From Strigamia acuminata (Eukaryota; Arthropoda; Chilopoda; Geophilomorpha; Linotaeniidae): a stretch of 64,000 bases of DNA. The DNA lies in contig OX442314.1 of NCBI GenBank assembly GCA_949358305.1, positions 49,732,581 to 49,796,580 of the forward strand. The letters are read 5' to 3'. The translations under genes and the position numbers were made by a program. Positions 30,880-40,869 of the stretch are shown in pieces (the stretch's first letter is position 1; every line of letters starts with the position of its first letter). Below the pieces are notes generated by a model. That model saw only the letters and a program-made list of their open reading frames with translations. It did not search any database and was not told the DNA's origin.

Positions 30880-31996
30880 CATTTCACTGTATGACGACAA
30901 GTCAATTTCATCGGGCAAAACGCTGATATCAACTTTAAATCGGCTTTGAACACCATTTAAAATTTTAGCATCGTCTTCGAGACTGACGAACGAAATCGCC
31001 AAACCATTGGTCCCAAACCGAGCCCCATGCGTAACTGTGTAAATACGTGTTCGAATTCTCCGGCATATCGTAATTAAAAACAACATTAACTCTCTCGATA
31101 TCCATCCCACGTCCGAACAAATTCGTCACGACTAAAATCCGCTTTTGAAATTTTTTGAATGCCAATCGCCGAGAAATTCTGCTCCGTCAACAACCGAACC
31201 AAAGCCACACAGCGCTGCACCGATTTAACAAATATACCGTAACAACCTGATTAAACTCCAAAACATCCAACAAGTCCAACAATCTCCGGTTCTTGTCGCT
31301 GCTCTTCAACTTGACCTAATGCTGTTTCGATCCTTGCAGTCAACTTGGCTTCGTTATCCACGTAAATCTCCACCGGATTCACCATAAACCGCCTACAAAC
31401 CGGACGAATCTTTTTGCTCAAAGTCGCACTGAACATCATCATTGTTTATCGTGTTGGGTGCTCCAAAGTATCGTATGCACGTCTTGTCTCATGTCCAATT
31501 GCTCCAACATCTTATCGCATTTGTTTAATGTGTGACAGATCAAGCAACTTGTTTCGCACATAAGCTAAAATTCGTCCAGGAGTCCCGACCACGATGTGCG
31601 GATGATTCGCCTTGATGGCTTTTTCGTTGATTGTGATGTTCTAACCACCGAAGAATACTGCCACGTTAACAGCGGGCAGGTACTTTAAATATCGTTCGTA
31701 TTCTTTGCTGATTTGGAAAGCGAGTTCCCGAGTGTGGCACATGACCAATACGAATACGTGGCCATCGACGGCGACGAGTTGTTGAAATGTGGTCAATACG
31801 AACACGGTCGTTTTGCCCAAGCCCGATTTGGCTTGAGGATTGCTTGCGGAATACATTCGTGTTGCACTTCGGACGGGATGTTCGAATCGAATCCACAGTC
31901 GATAATCGCGCGCAGCAATTCGGGTTTGAGTAAGAAATCGCGGAATGCAGAACTGTGGACTGATGTGTACGAACCTTTCACTTCTTTCGTATTTTT
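30880..31996 (-). pseudogene. UAP56: UAP56/Sub2 (DDX39) DEAD-box helicase pseudogene
   Basis: Read on the minus strand from about 31990 to 30880, the pieces collectively follow UAP56/Sub2, the RNA helicase of mRNA export and splicing. The N-terminal K-G-S-Y...F-R-D-F-L-L-K-P-E block, motif [42 protein letters not shown] and the C-terminal [10 protein letters not shown] are all recognisable. The gene is dead: stops at about 31645 and 31520, several frameshifts, a deletion that removes most of the DEAD-box core (only C-D-K-M-L-E-Q-L-D remains), about 20 residues lost before the R-I-L-V-V-T block, and a scrambled H-R-V-A-R-A-G motif. No intron interrupts the coding pieces, unlike the GCN2 fragment nearby. 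Confidence 0.93.
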
Positions 31997-32259
31997 GACG
32001 AAAAATTGAGAAATAAATCACTACAAATAACGAAATAAAGAAATAATGTCCTACCGTCAACAATGTATACAAATCTATAAGCACGAGTCGGGCGATTGTA
32101 GAGAAGAAATTCGAATGCACTCGTGAATAAAAAATGACAATGCTTTTGTAAAAAAGACTGAAATATCAAGAGGAACGACCAAACACGATGAAATATTTAT
32201 ATTTTACATACGAGTTAAGTAATAACAAAAAAAAAACATAAAACGATGATTTTAAATAC

Positions 32260-32450
32260 TTAATTTAAATTTTGGAGTAAAGACAAGTCGAGGTGCTTGT
32301 TCATGTGATTTTCTTCAATCTTAAGCGAGCACACGGGGCAGGACTGGGATGAAGACCGATCGTTCGTTTGGTTATTATGAGAAATTTCAGCGAATTCGTC
32401 TTCGGAACTGTGGATTTTCTTTTCGATAGAAGGATTTCGTGTTTTTATGT
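32260..32450 (-). pseudogene. UBZ4-type zinc-finger gene fragment (C-terminal end)
   Basis: The minus frame ends with S-C-P-V-C-S-L-K-I and H-M-N-K-H-L-D followed within ten residues by a stop. C-P-V-C...I-N-x-H-L-D-x-C is the ubiquitin-binding UBZ4 finger of RAD18, SPRTN, SNM1A and WRNIP1. The fourth ligand (Cys after H-L-D) is replaced by Ser, so the finger is probably broken. A position right at the C-terminus recalls SPRTN, but the parent gene cannot be fixed. The N-terminal part of the frame (to 32532) is just the antisense of the RRM fragment. Confidence 0.6.
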
Positions 32451-32560
32451 TTGCGATTTTTACAAAGATGGAATCGGGATCGTCGAATTTCTGCGTTACG
32501 AAGACACAAAGAATGCGCTGAAAGTTGGACAATTCGAAGTTCCAATCGCACGAGGTGGGT
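32436..32560 (+). pseudogene. SR-factor (SRSF1/SF2-like) RRM fragment
   Basis: The frame around 32449 reads V-C-D-F-Y-K-D-G-I-G-I-V-E-F-L-R-Y-E-D-T-K-N-A, matching the second RRM of SF2/ASF-type splicing factors (pattern C-Y-A-D-V-Y-x-D-G-x-G-V-V-E-F-x-x-x-E-D-M). It starts and ends abruptly; the end (CGAG-GTGGGT) may be an old splice donor, with a TTTTTTCCCTAG acceptor at about 32629. No second RRM half is seen. Confidence 0.6.
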
Positions 32561-32910
32561 TGTTGTTTGTATTAATTTTAATTGCGTAGTTTCGTGTTTT
32601 TATTGATTTTATTTGGGTTTTTTCCCTAGTTGCAGCAGTTTACCTCCGGTAAGATTCTGCGCCAAACGAAGAGCGGATGGCCGAAAGGAGTGAAGAGGGG
32701 ATCGCCTCAAGCGAAACGAAAGCGAGGACAGCAACGACGAGGAAGAGGAGAAATTGAGGAGAACGAATAGAACTCAACGAACAACCACGTTAATTTCGAC
32801 GTTGAGGAGTCTAATGTGGAGCGAGGAGACGAAATGATTATTATTAATTAAATTACGTATTTTATTTCACATTTGAACACGAGATAAGGACATTGCATTG
32901 TTGAATGTGT

Positions 32911-33378
32911 CATCAGTACAGTCAATCGAGACTTCAAAATGAATTCGAGGTGTTGAAATAGCTCGGCAAAGGTGGTTTCGGTGATATGTTAAAAGTGTGT
33001 AATAAACTCGATGGAAGAGTGTAGCTATAAAGAGAATCGTGTTTAACCAACATAATAAACTGTTGAATAAGAAAATAACTCGAGAAGTGAAATTTTTATC
33101 GTGACTCAATCATGAAAATGTCGTTGGATAAATAAAAAAAATTAAAAAAATCGAAGAAAGAGGAATTTTAATTCGGTTTTTGCAGATATTTCTGCTTGTG
33201 GATCGAAACTGTGTTGGTTGATAATGCGGACGAAATGACATCGTCAGACACTCCGACGTCCGAAACTACATCGTCGGACATTCGGACGTCCAAAACGACA
33301 TCGTCGGACACTCCGACGTTCGAAACGACATCGTCGGACACTCCGACGTCTGAAACGACTGAAACGAGCGTCGTTTGA
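32911..33378 (+). pseudogene. GCN2: GCN2 (eIF2-alpha kinase) N-lobe fragment with retained intron
   Basis: From 32911 the plus strand reads S-R-L-Q-N-E-F-E-V-L-K, a TAG, then the Gly-rich loop L-G-K-G-G-F-G, N-K-L-D-G, a frameshift, A-I-K-R-I with the ATP-binding Lys, R-E-V-K-F-L-S, a TGA, and L-N-H-E-N-V-V-G. This order is specific to the GCN2 kinase domain. A 58-nt intron (33128-33185) follows, with a good TTTTTGCAG acceptor but an ATAAAT donor where GTAAAT is expected. The phase then continues into Y-F-C-L-W-I-E and a Thr/Ser/Asp repeat, matching the variable insert of GCN2 kinases. Two stops, a frameshift and a mutated donor make it a pseudogene, derived from genomic DNA because it kept the intron. 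Confidence 0.88.
33238..33357 (+). repeat. 30-bp coding minisatellite inside the GCN2 fragment
   Basis: Four units of about 30 bp beginning ACATCGTCGGACACTCCGAC encode T-S-S-D-T-P-T-S-E-T. Units differ by a few bases, one with F for S and one with I-R for T-P. Confidence 0.9.
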
Positions 33379-33625
33379 TGCTGTTACAGCATTCGAGCGG
33401 ATACCGATGGATGTTTGCTTAAGTAATACGAAGATTCCAGTTTTAAGTCTGAGAAATATGGATTGGAAATCCAACGGCGATAATTTATTTTCCGCCTAAA
33501 ATCATCGAGAGTCGATTCTCGATCGCTTCCGTTCTCTCCGTCACTGATCCCTCTCAATTGTGACGTCATCGTAACGTCATTGGGCACACGTGATTTTTCG
33601 AAGAACCGGCAGAATCAAAGTCACG

Positions 33626-33647
33626 ACACACACACACACACACACAC
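33626..33647. repeat. (AC)n microsatellite
   Basis: Eleven perfect AC units. Confidence 0.95.
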
Positions 33648-33783
33648 GTGGCAAAGGTTTTGAAGATTTGCATCGGCAGTGTACACAGATTTGAATCGTT
33701 AAAATATTTATAATTGTAATTGTAATTCAATTTGTATACTTATTTTTATTTTTTTTCAAATATTTTTTTTGATTTTGCTAGGA

Positions 33784-33845
33784 TTTTTGCAGTTAGGCCT
33801 AATTTTTAGCAACGCATGATTAAAAGTTAGGCCTAACTGCAAAAA
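33784..33845. repeat. Hairpin with 19-bp perfect arms
   Basis: TTTTTGCAGTTAGGCCTAA at 33784-33802 is inverted at 33827-33845 around a 24-bp spacer. It sits between two captured fragments and may be a tiny inserted element or a capture junction. Confidence 0.85.
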
Positions 33846-33924
33846 CCGACTCGTACGTCAAATACACATTCATGTCGCACCCGAACCACCACGAAAACGA
33901 ATTTAAATCCGAAAGCCAGCTTTG

Positions 33925-34314
33925 AAAGCTTCAACTTCAACGACTTCCATCCGTTGATCAGCGTTCTCAGCGACGGAATAGTTCTCGGAGGACGGAAGGA
34001 CTTTCAAAGCGGCGAATTACAAGATTACGAAACGGTAAAACAATAAAACAATACAACGGAACGTTTTGATTTCGATTGATTTCGATTTTCTAGGTTGTTT
34101 GGACGACGTGCGCTTCGATCGCATTACGCAGCACCTGCCGATACCACCGGTCGAAAACAGATCCGATTATCCCGAAGTGTTCAACTTCGCACGTCGAGTC
34201 CGGCTGCGATCCGAAGGCCAAGTGGCCGGACATATACTGCAAACACCTCTAATTAAACCACGATTGCAGGAGCAACGCGGGCTTCGTGACGAACTGAATG
34301 GGGCTGTGCGGTTC
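33925..34314 (+). pseudogene. Laminin-G-like domain fragment (cadherin-type), two exons
   Basis: Frame 33925-34034 ends S-D-G-I-V-L-G-G-R-K-D-F...D-Y-E-T. A GTAAAA donor at 34035 and TTTTCTAG acceptor ending 34093 bound a 59-nt intron, and the next exon reads G-C-L-D-D-V-R-F with P-I-P-P-V-E-N further on. The G-G-x-P-D and G-C-L-D-D-V-R pattern is typical of LamG domains in large cadherins. Splicing as written is out of phase by one base, so a single-base loss at the donor (GGG to GG) is likely. Only about 120 residues are recognisable. Confidence 0.5.
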
Positions 34315-34384
34315 TGAAGCGACCAGCGAACCCGAGTCCAAAAAATATACAAGTTTTTGATCAAAAATTGTATTTTTGATCAGC

Positions 34385-34800
34385 GACGATGAAGATCTGG
34401 GCAACGGATTCCCATTCCGTTCGTGCTGGATCCGTATACGAACGAAACCATCGCCAACACCTTCCAGATTCAGAACGAACACGTCCGAACCGCTTCGCGT
34501 ACGTCAAACGCCAACAGACCCGCATGCTGGATGTAAGTTTTGCGCTTTCGTCAAACACAACTGCGGATTTCCATGCGGAGTAAGAAAAAATAAAATGATT
34601 AGACATCCATTTTAAAATAATAATAAAATAAATTTTCTTTTAGATGTACGATCTGTAAAATCCAGCAAAAGTATCGAGCATGAAAACCGATTGCACCCAA
34701 CCCAAAAACGCCTGCCAAGAAAACCAAATCATCCAGTCGTGCAACAATGGAACAATGGAGGACGTGAAAAAAATCGTTGCATCGCATTTCATTTTATTAC
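34385..34800 (+). pseudogene. Unrecognised two-exon gene fragment
   Basis: The first exon's two overlapping frames read as protein (an early L-D-P-Y-T-N-E-T-I-A-N frame, then R-F-A-Y-V-K-R-Q-Q-T-R-M-L-D), suggesting one frameshift near 34480. A canonical GTAAGT donor at 34533 and CTTTTAG acceptor ending 34643 bound a 111-nt intron. The next exon continues in phase (M-Y-D-L), meets a TAA, and stays open for about 50 more codons with several Cys. Clearly coding-derived, but I do not recognise the protein. Confidence 0.5.
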
Positions 34801-34884
34801 TTGTTTTTGTAAAATATTGTTTTTATCTTTTGAAAAAATAAAAAATTTTAAATTTTAATATTTTGTTTTTTTATACACAACTAC

Positions 34885-35318
34885 GAATATGACGTAGAGT
34901 TTGACGTAGAATTCGACGTAGAATTCGACGTCGATTTGATGTTGTTTTGAAGTAGCATTGATCTACAGCTCTATGTCCATTCTATGTCAAAAACGTGACC
35001 AAAATGCGCTAATTCCATGTCAATGCTATGTTGTTTCGGCATAGTTTCATCCTTATTGTACGTTAAATAGACGTAGAATTCTACATAGAATTCTACGTAG
35101 AATTCGACGTAGAATTCTACGTCGATTTGACGTTGTATTGATGTAGCATCGATCTACAGTTCTATGTTGATGCTATGTCAAAATCGTGACGGAAATGCGC
35201 TAATTCCATGTCAATGCTATGTAGTTTCGGCATAGTTTCAACCTTAATCTATGTTAAATCTATGTACCAAGATAGACGATCGGTATAGATTTAACATAGA
35301 TTCAACATAGTTTTGTTA
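34885..35318. repeat. Right subterminal tandem array, about 191-bp unit, 2 copies
   Basis: TCGATTTGA landmarks at 34931 and 35122 start two copies of a 191-bp unit. Short GACGTAGAATTC repeats separate them, and the right end shares ACATAGATTTAACATAG motifs with the left array. Confidence 0.88.
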
Positions 35319-35349
35319 CTTGGGGGACGTGTTCATGTATTGTTGTAAA

Positions 35350-35530
35350 CTTAAAGTTTAGTTTTTGGTTTGCATTACCACGCTAATTTTCATCTTTCTG
35401 TGTCGAAATCGGCGAGGAGGAGCACGAGCGCCACCACGACGAGCTCCATCTCGTTCTCCACCACCTCCACCTCCTCCACCCCCTGTGAGAATAAGACTCC
35501 ATTTAACGTCTTTTACGAACGTAAAGCGAG
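35350..35530. repeat. Direct repeat of 56565-56740, with Arg-rich/Pro-rich coding look
   Basis: From GTTTGCATTACCACGCTAAT to ACGAACGTAAAG the two segments match almost exactly. The second has an extra CCAGCG. The (CCA/CCT)n core ends in CCCCCTGTGAGA, which could be a splice donor. Any of three frames is open, so coding is not certain. Confidence 0.85.
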
Positions 35531-35579
35531 AAACAACCAAAAACTGGCAGAGAGTCACCTGAACAGGAAGAGGAACAGG

Positions 35580-35696
35580 AATTGCAGCAACTGCTCAAGA
35601 CCGGTGAGAGGGGTGAGCTGGCTTTGCGGCCGCATCAGATGCAAATTTCCAAAAACCAGTTTCAGGAGTAGGTGTTTTATTTATTTTTTATTAAGT
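35580..35696 (+). repeat. R1 copy d, left part (split by the LTR element)
   Basis: It matches the start of R1 copies up to TTATTAAGT and continues after the LTR element at 47903. The joined flanks match R1c around 26080-26100. Confidence 0.85.
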
Positions 35697-36371
35697 TGTC
35701 ACGGGCAGGTTACCCACCCTTCTTTTTTGTTTATTTCCCACTTGGTTTGATCCATCTTTAGTTTTATTATTTATCCCACTTTATCTTCTCATCTAAAACC
35801 GATGATTCACCTTCTTAAATGTATGCGCCGATTCACGTCGCGCATTTCATTATTTATAACAATCAGACTTAGTTTATACCTTTCACCCCCTCACCCACTT
35901 ACCTAGACCCGATCATATGACTCAAGTTTACCTCGTCACTGTTTTCCATCTAACAATCACTTCTCATGCTTTTCTCGACAGAGACACATCTCTAGAGAGA
36001 GCTGGGAATGTCACTATTATTTAAACATCGCGTCTTCAACAGCGCACCTCCATTTTAATCGTAATAGCGCCGCTTTTTGCCCACCTTTTAATTCGCATGC
36101 CTGTGACATTTCTCGCCCACCTGCTTGATAATTTCTCAGTGCATACTCATTCTTTTTTAAATGTAAAGACCCACAAAGTGAGATTGAGCCCGTCGAATAC
36201 AAATAATGGTGTTACAGCGAGTTTAGGTTTACTTCCCGCCCGATGTCCATATCTGACGGCGGCACCAAACGAGTAAATCTACGAACGAGCCCACTGGTTT
36301 GCGCTACATTTCCCATGCGCGCAAATTCAGATCAAATCAACCAATACATCTGGGTTGATTCGTAACAAACA
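35697..36371 (+). repeat. 5' LTR of the 12.2-kb element
   Basis: 675 bp, TGTCACGG...AACAAACA, no difference seen from the 3' LTR. A 61-codon minus frame inside both LTRs is not a gene. Confidence 0.95.
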
Positions 36372-36388
36372 TGGCGAGCCTGACAGGA
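36372..36388 (+). other. Primer-binding site of the 12.2-kb element
   Basis: TGGCGAGCCTGACAGGA immediately follows the LTR; the TGG complements a tRNA CCA end. The tRNA was not identified. Confidence 0.75.
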
Positions 36389-36861
36389 TTCGCTCTCACC
36401 TATAAGGCATAAATGCGCGAAAAGGTTAGTTTTTTGTTTGATTATTAATCACTTTTCACATTTTTTCATGTTGAGTTAATTGGAAAGCAATGGCGCTGAG
36501 CACTTACAAGGGGAGGGCACCAATAAGCTATCACAGATTGTTGTAATATTAAACAAGAAGGATTGTTATATCATGCTGAATGAGACCCTAAAATAATTTC
36601 ATTCCATAAACAGCCAACAATGCAAACAATGAGCTGAAAGTTGGCACTATTTTGTCTGTGTATACATCAAATCTGAGCAATCAGGCCTAGTGTATGAATA
36701 CTGTAAACAACAGTTGCTAGGTAAAAAATAGTTCCAAGATCCAAGTTCAATTTTATCATTTGAGATTCAATGATGTCATTTCCTCTTTTGATATCACATG
36801 ACATATGACATCAGAACTTTGTTCAACAACATGACTGTCTTCATGAAGACAATAATAGTTT

Positions 36862-36931
36862 GTAGTGGTGGTCCAGTGGTTAAGGCAATGGACTAGCTAT
36901 CTTTCCACACAGGTTCAAATCCTGTTGTGTG
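36862..36931 (+). tRNA. tRNA-like sequence (pseudo-tRNA), left arm
   Basis: The A-box TGGTCCAGTGG is at 36869-36879 and a consensus B-box GGTTCAAATCC at 36912-36922. The T-arm pairs perfectly (ACAGG/CCTGT), the D-arm and anticodon arm pair partly, and the anticodon position would read AGC. The acceptor strands do not pair, so this is a tRNA-derived sequence with pol III promoter boxes rather than a working tRNA. Confidence 0.55.
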
Positions 36932-37108
36932 TGAAAATTTTTACATTCATTTTTTGTTAAATTTTAGCAGTTATTTTAATGTTTGTAATTTTATATTTGT
37001 TAAAAAATTAAAATTAATCAAATTAAAATTTTCTGAAAACAAATATAAAATTACAAACATTAAAATAACTGCTAAAATTTAACAAAAATAAATGTAAAAA
37101 TTTTCACA

Positions 37109-37178
37109 CTCAACAGGATTTGAACCTGTGTGGAAAGATACCTAGTCCATTGCTTTAACCACTGGACCACCACTACAA
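37109..37178 (-). tRNA. tRNA-like sequence (pseudo-tRNA), right arm
   Basis: The inverted partner of 36862-36931. Both boxes are kept, with minor differences in the anticodon loop and acceptor side. The two point toward each other across the palindrome centre. Confidence 0.5.
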
Positions 37179-37543
37179 ACTATTATTGTCTTCATGAAGA
37201 CAGTCATGTTGTTGAACAAAGTTCTGATGTCATATGTCATGTGATATCAAAAGAGGAAATGACATCATTGAATCTCAAATGATAAAATTGAACTTAGATC
37301 TTGGAACTATTTTTTACCTAGCAACTGTTGTTTACAGTATTCATACACTAGGCCTGATTGCTCAGATTTGATGTATACACAGACAAAATAGTGCCAACTT
37401 TCAGCTCATTGTTTGCATTGTTGGCTGTTTATGGAATGAAATTATTTTAGGGTCTCATTCAGCATGATATAACAATCCTTCTTGTTTAATATTACAACAA
37501 TCTGTGATAGCTTATTGGTGCCCTCCCCTTGTTAGTGTCTCAG

Positions 37544-40500
37544 TACCTATCGCGTAATCTTTTTGGATTCTGACGAGCTTGAGTTTCTGCTGCATTGGCA
37601 AGAGTTTGAAATGAAGAAGAAGACAAGATGTCTGCCCTTCACGTATGGCGCAAACCATACCTCGGAAGCCATGTGTGACATTGACAGACGGGACACCTGC
37701 TTTGACCAGTGTTTTGAGTATCAATGATAATGGAGAGGTTTGCATAAACATTAGGGTATCCATCTTCAATAACACCATTTTCAAGTTTTAACCTTGCCAA
37801 GGACGTAAGCGGACTCTCATACCGACTCAGACATATTCTGGAAGTATTGCGCAGCATTTTTCAAAAAGGCTTAAGCCCTCCAAATTCCTGTAACTATTTA
37901 GCTTCATGGAAGTGGATCCCCACATGGATTCATTAGGGAAGTAGCCCACTCAACATCATTTGAAAATGGACTCCCAACAGGAAGTACGTATGATTGTTCA
38001 ACTTTAAATAATTTTGATTATCAAACCAGGGTGCTAATTGTCACGGCGCAACAAACTTGCACAATTATAACGCCACCGGTGAACAAAATCACAACTAAAC
38101 CTGTTGAGGAGTTGAAGGAGGTGAAGAGACCAAAGCCGCCCATGTTCTCCAGATCTAGATGCCTTGCGCCACCATTGGAACAGTTGGTTGCAGATTCTAG
38201 TGTTACGACCGGAACCATTACCTCTGGAAGTCAACAATACATCCAACACCCGGATAAATCCAGTAATTGGAGGTCAATGTTTAACATGGACAACCCAAGA
38301 ATGGAGTAACCGGATCCAACATGCGTAAGACCTTTAGAAGCTCGGGAACATGCTATATCATCACCTGATCTCTTGCTGCTCGAGCCCAAGAAGATCACGG
38401 ATTAAAAAACATTTGTCAGCTGAGTTTAGAAATCCCACAGTGAAGAAGGATTCTAACTCAGCAACTTTCCCGGGAATTGAACAGTGTTCTTGGTTTAAGG
38501 TGTTTTCTTCTTTCTTGTGGGATTTACTTTTAGGACTTGATCAAAGGAGAGCAAACAAACTCTTTCTGCGGGATTTACTTCTGGGACTTGATCGGAGGAA
38601 GGGAGGAAGCACTCGACCAAGGATAGTGAACTTAGAAAGGCCAGCAAGTAAAAACGTTTGATGCAACTGCGCAAAATGTTTAAACAACGACCACCCCACC
38701 GATAATGAAAAAGGCAACAACCTATACCCAGGCCCCATCAGTGGAATCGGCCCAGTTACGTATTCTGCGGGCTAACCGAGACTTGATGAGTTCGTTGTTT
38801 GTATTCCAAGATGGGATTTCCGAGGGAAAGGTTGACCACAAAGGCAAAATAAACATTGCCATCAGTAAGGGCAGGCAGGTCGAATTCAGGAAATAATCCT
38901 TTTCAAGCCAGTTGTATGCACACCTGTATTCTATGCAGGACCCAAGGGCCTCACTCAAAAAAGGGCACTACTGAGCAATTCCGGGAAGTATGAATTAATT
39001 ATTAACTTCATCATTTTCTAGAAATAGTGAAGTTTCACCAGTGTCCAATCAACATTTATTATGCTTAATTTCAACTCCTAAGGAGTATAAAGTTATTAAT
39101 CTCATTTTTAAATTTGACTTTGTTAATTTTAATTATTAAATTTGATTTTTAATCTCAATTTTTAATTCTGATTTTGACTTTTCCCGAATTTGACTTTGAT
39201 TCTATTCTTAAACTCAGTAACCGGTGCTAAATTTATTGAATTTGAATCTAACTTTATTTCTTAGTCTAATAATGAAATTGTTAGTGCTAGGATTAAGGAA
39301 CCCAATAATTGTAAATCTTTACCAAAAATGTCTAATTTACATAACCTTATTTCCAGAGAAAGTATTTAGTTTTCCATTCATAAGGAACCAACTAACTGCT
39401 CTGGATGATGTTGGGTTTGTGAAGTTTTCATCAAAGGAATTTTTTCCATCACAAGATTTTAAACCAACTGCTATTGTTTCATTTATTAACATCAAAGGTG
39501 ACAAATCAGTTGAATATCCAGTAACTAATGCTATTCCCAGTGACTTAATGACAGAGTTTAGGCCGGAGGAAGTAATTATCCCTTTTTGCCGCTGATTTTG
39601 TTGCATCATCACTGGAAGAATTCATATCCATCTCCACACCAAGAACCAATCATCGTGTTTGCGAGAAGGAATCATCAACTAGACAAGGCATTTGCGCAAA
39701 CATTTCTTGTGTTGCACTGTTTGATCCTCGTGCTCCAACCTGTGCCATGTCTAAGCAATTCTTCGATGGATTTCGCAACCAAATGGAACACTAAATGATG
39801 CCTTTACATGACTCCATTTGCAGGGATGCGAATGAGTTTGGACTAGTCATTGGAGGTGTAGTGTTGATCATTCAAACATCTTTAGTTACTGTTGAATTTG
39901 TATAACGTGTAACACCAACAACAACTCAAAACTTGCTATTGTTGGAAGCAGACTTTTGTTCTTAATCTCATCAAACAAACAATTCACGGACGATTGTTTT
40001 GAGAACTCCTATTTTTGACAAATTGGTGAGTAAAATCGCTAAAATGAAACCTAATTAGCCTATTACCAGGGATAAATCAGAGATGTCACCAGTAGACTTG
40101 ATCACTTTATTGGATGCGCACATTGTGATAGAATCTCCTGAAGAACTTTAAAATTCACTGGAACTGAATACATCACACCCAGTGATGATAAATACATTAG
40201 CAGGACAAAGAAGAATTGGAATTCCTACTCCTGTCGAACAGTTGACCTTAAGTCAAAGACTAAAAAGATCTTATGGTCAGGAAAGACCAAAAAGGACAAA
40301 CTTTCAATGCTGAATGCCGCGAGGAAATCCAAAAGTGAAAGAAACGTAAACTTGCCGTGTCCAACAATCCCAAACATTTTTGCGCACTCTCGAAAAACGT
40401 TTTTCTTCCGATGGACCGTTTTTAAGCTATGGCTGAACAACCAGTACAATATGGAGGAAATAAAGCAAGTAGCAGCCATTTTGGAGTGGAACTTGTTAAT

Positions 40501-40860
40501 CAACAACAACTCAGGTGCCCTGACTGCTACGGAGCAAGAGAGGTCAACTTCAAAAAATACCGTACCAATCAATCGCAAAATGAGTGGAAATCGATGGACG
40601 CGCGTCACCAACATTCAACCTTTCCAGAGGAAATTCCGTAAGGGCTACATTCTTAACAACACCTTTCACTTGTACTCTTTTAGAGTCTAAACCGAAGAAT
40701 GCTGTTGCAATTTCAATTTCATAATCATCTTTTTTATCATCTCCAACGGGGACAATTCCAACGTTTGCAGCCCGGCAACCTGTTGTTTTTGAGTTTGCCT
40801 CACAGACCATTTCGAGGACTGCAACGTTGCCAACTGCAGTTTCGAACCAGATTTTGGACC
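37544..40860. other. Interior of the 12.2-kb element, decayed frames
   Basis: There are only short frames, for example 38031-38309 (92 codons), 39224-39595 (123 codons) and 40307-40690 (127 codons). None shows gag, RT or integrase motifs. Parts look like degraded coding sequence (even codon use, protein-like composition), but frames change every few hundred bases. Confidence 0.45.
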
Positions 40861-40869
40861 TTCAACACC

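Larger units (their letters stand above)
29810..35324. mobile_element. Gene-capturing (Pack-type) DNA transposon, 5.5 kb, family unassigned
   Basis: The left end CCCAGGTAGCACA and the reverse-complemented right end CCCAAGTAACAAA begin imperfect inverted repeats that continue for about 47 bp (both running through a GAATCTA..T..AATCTATA segment). Next to each end is a tandem array rich in ACATAGATTTAACATAG-like motifs. The interior (30590-34880) carries broken fragments of at least five unrelated host genes in both orientations. No transposase was found, so it would be non-autonomous. The target duplication is unclear (only GG flanks both ends). The superfamily is not assigned. Confidence 0.65.
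36496..37543. repeat. Near-perfect 1.05-kb palindrome (giant foldback)
   Basis: The left arm from CTGAG at 36496 is mirrored by the right arm ending CTCAG at 37543. Arms of about 500 bp match with only scattered differences and meet around 37015 with almost no spacer. Each arm carries a tRNA-like sequence. No target duplication stands out. It may be a foldback or MITE-type insertion within the LTR element, or an inverted duplication created during replication. Confidence 0.93.

Noticed and set aside
29810-35324. Helitron as the class of the gene-capturing element
   Set aside because: Ends form inverted repeats beginning CCCA, whereas Helitrons start TC and end CTRR with a 3' hairpin and lack terminal inverted repeats.
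36017-36202. 61-codon minus-strand ORF found identically at 47548-47733
   Set aside because: Identity is explained by the two LTR copies; no coding evidence.
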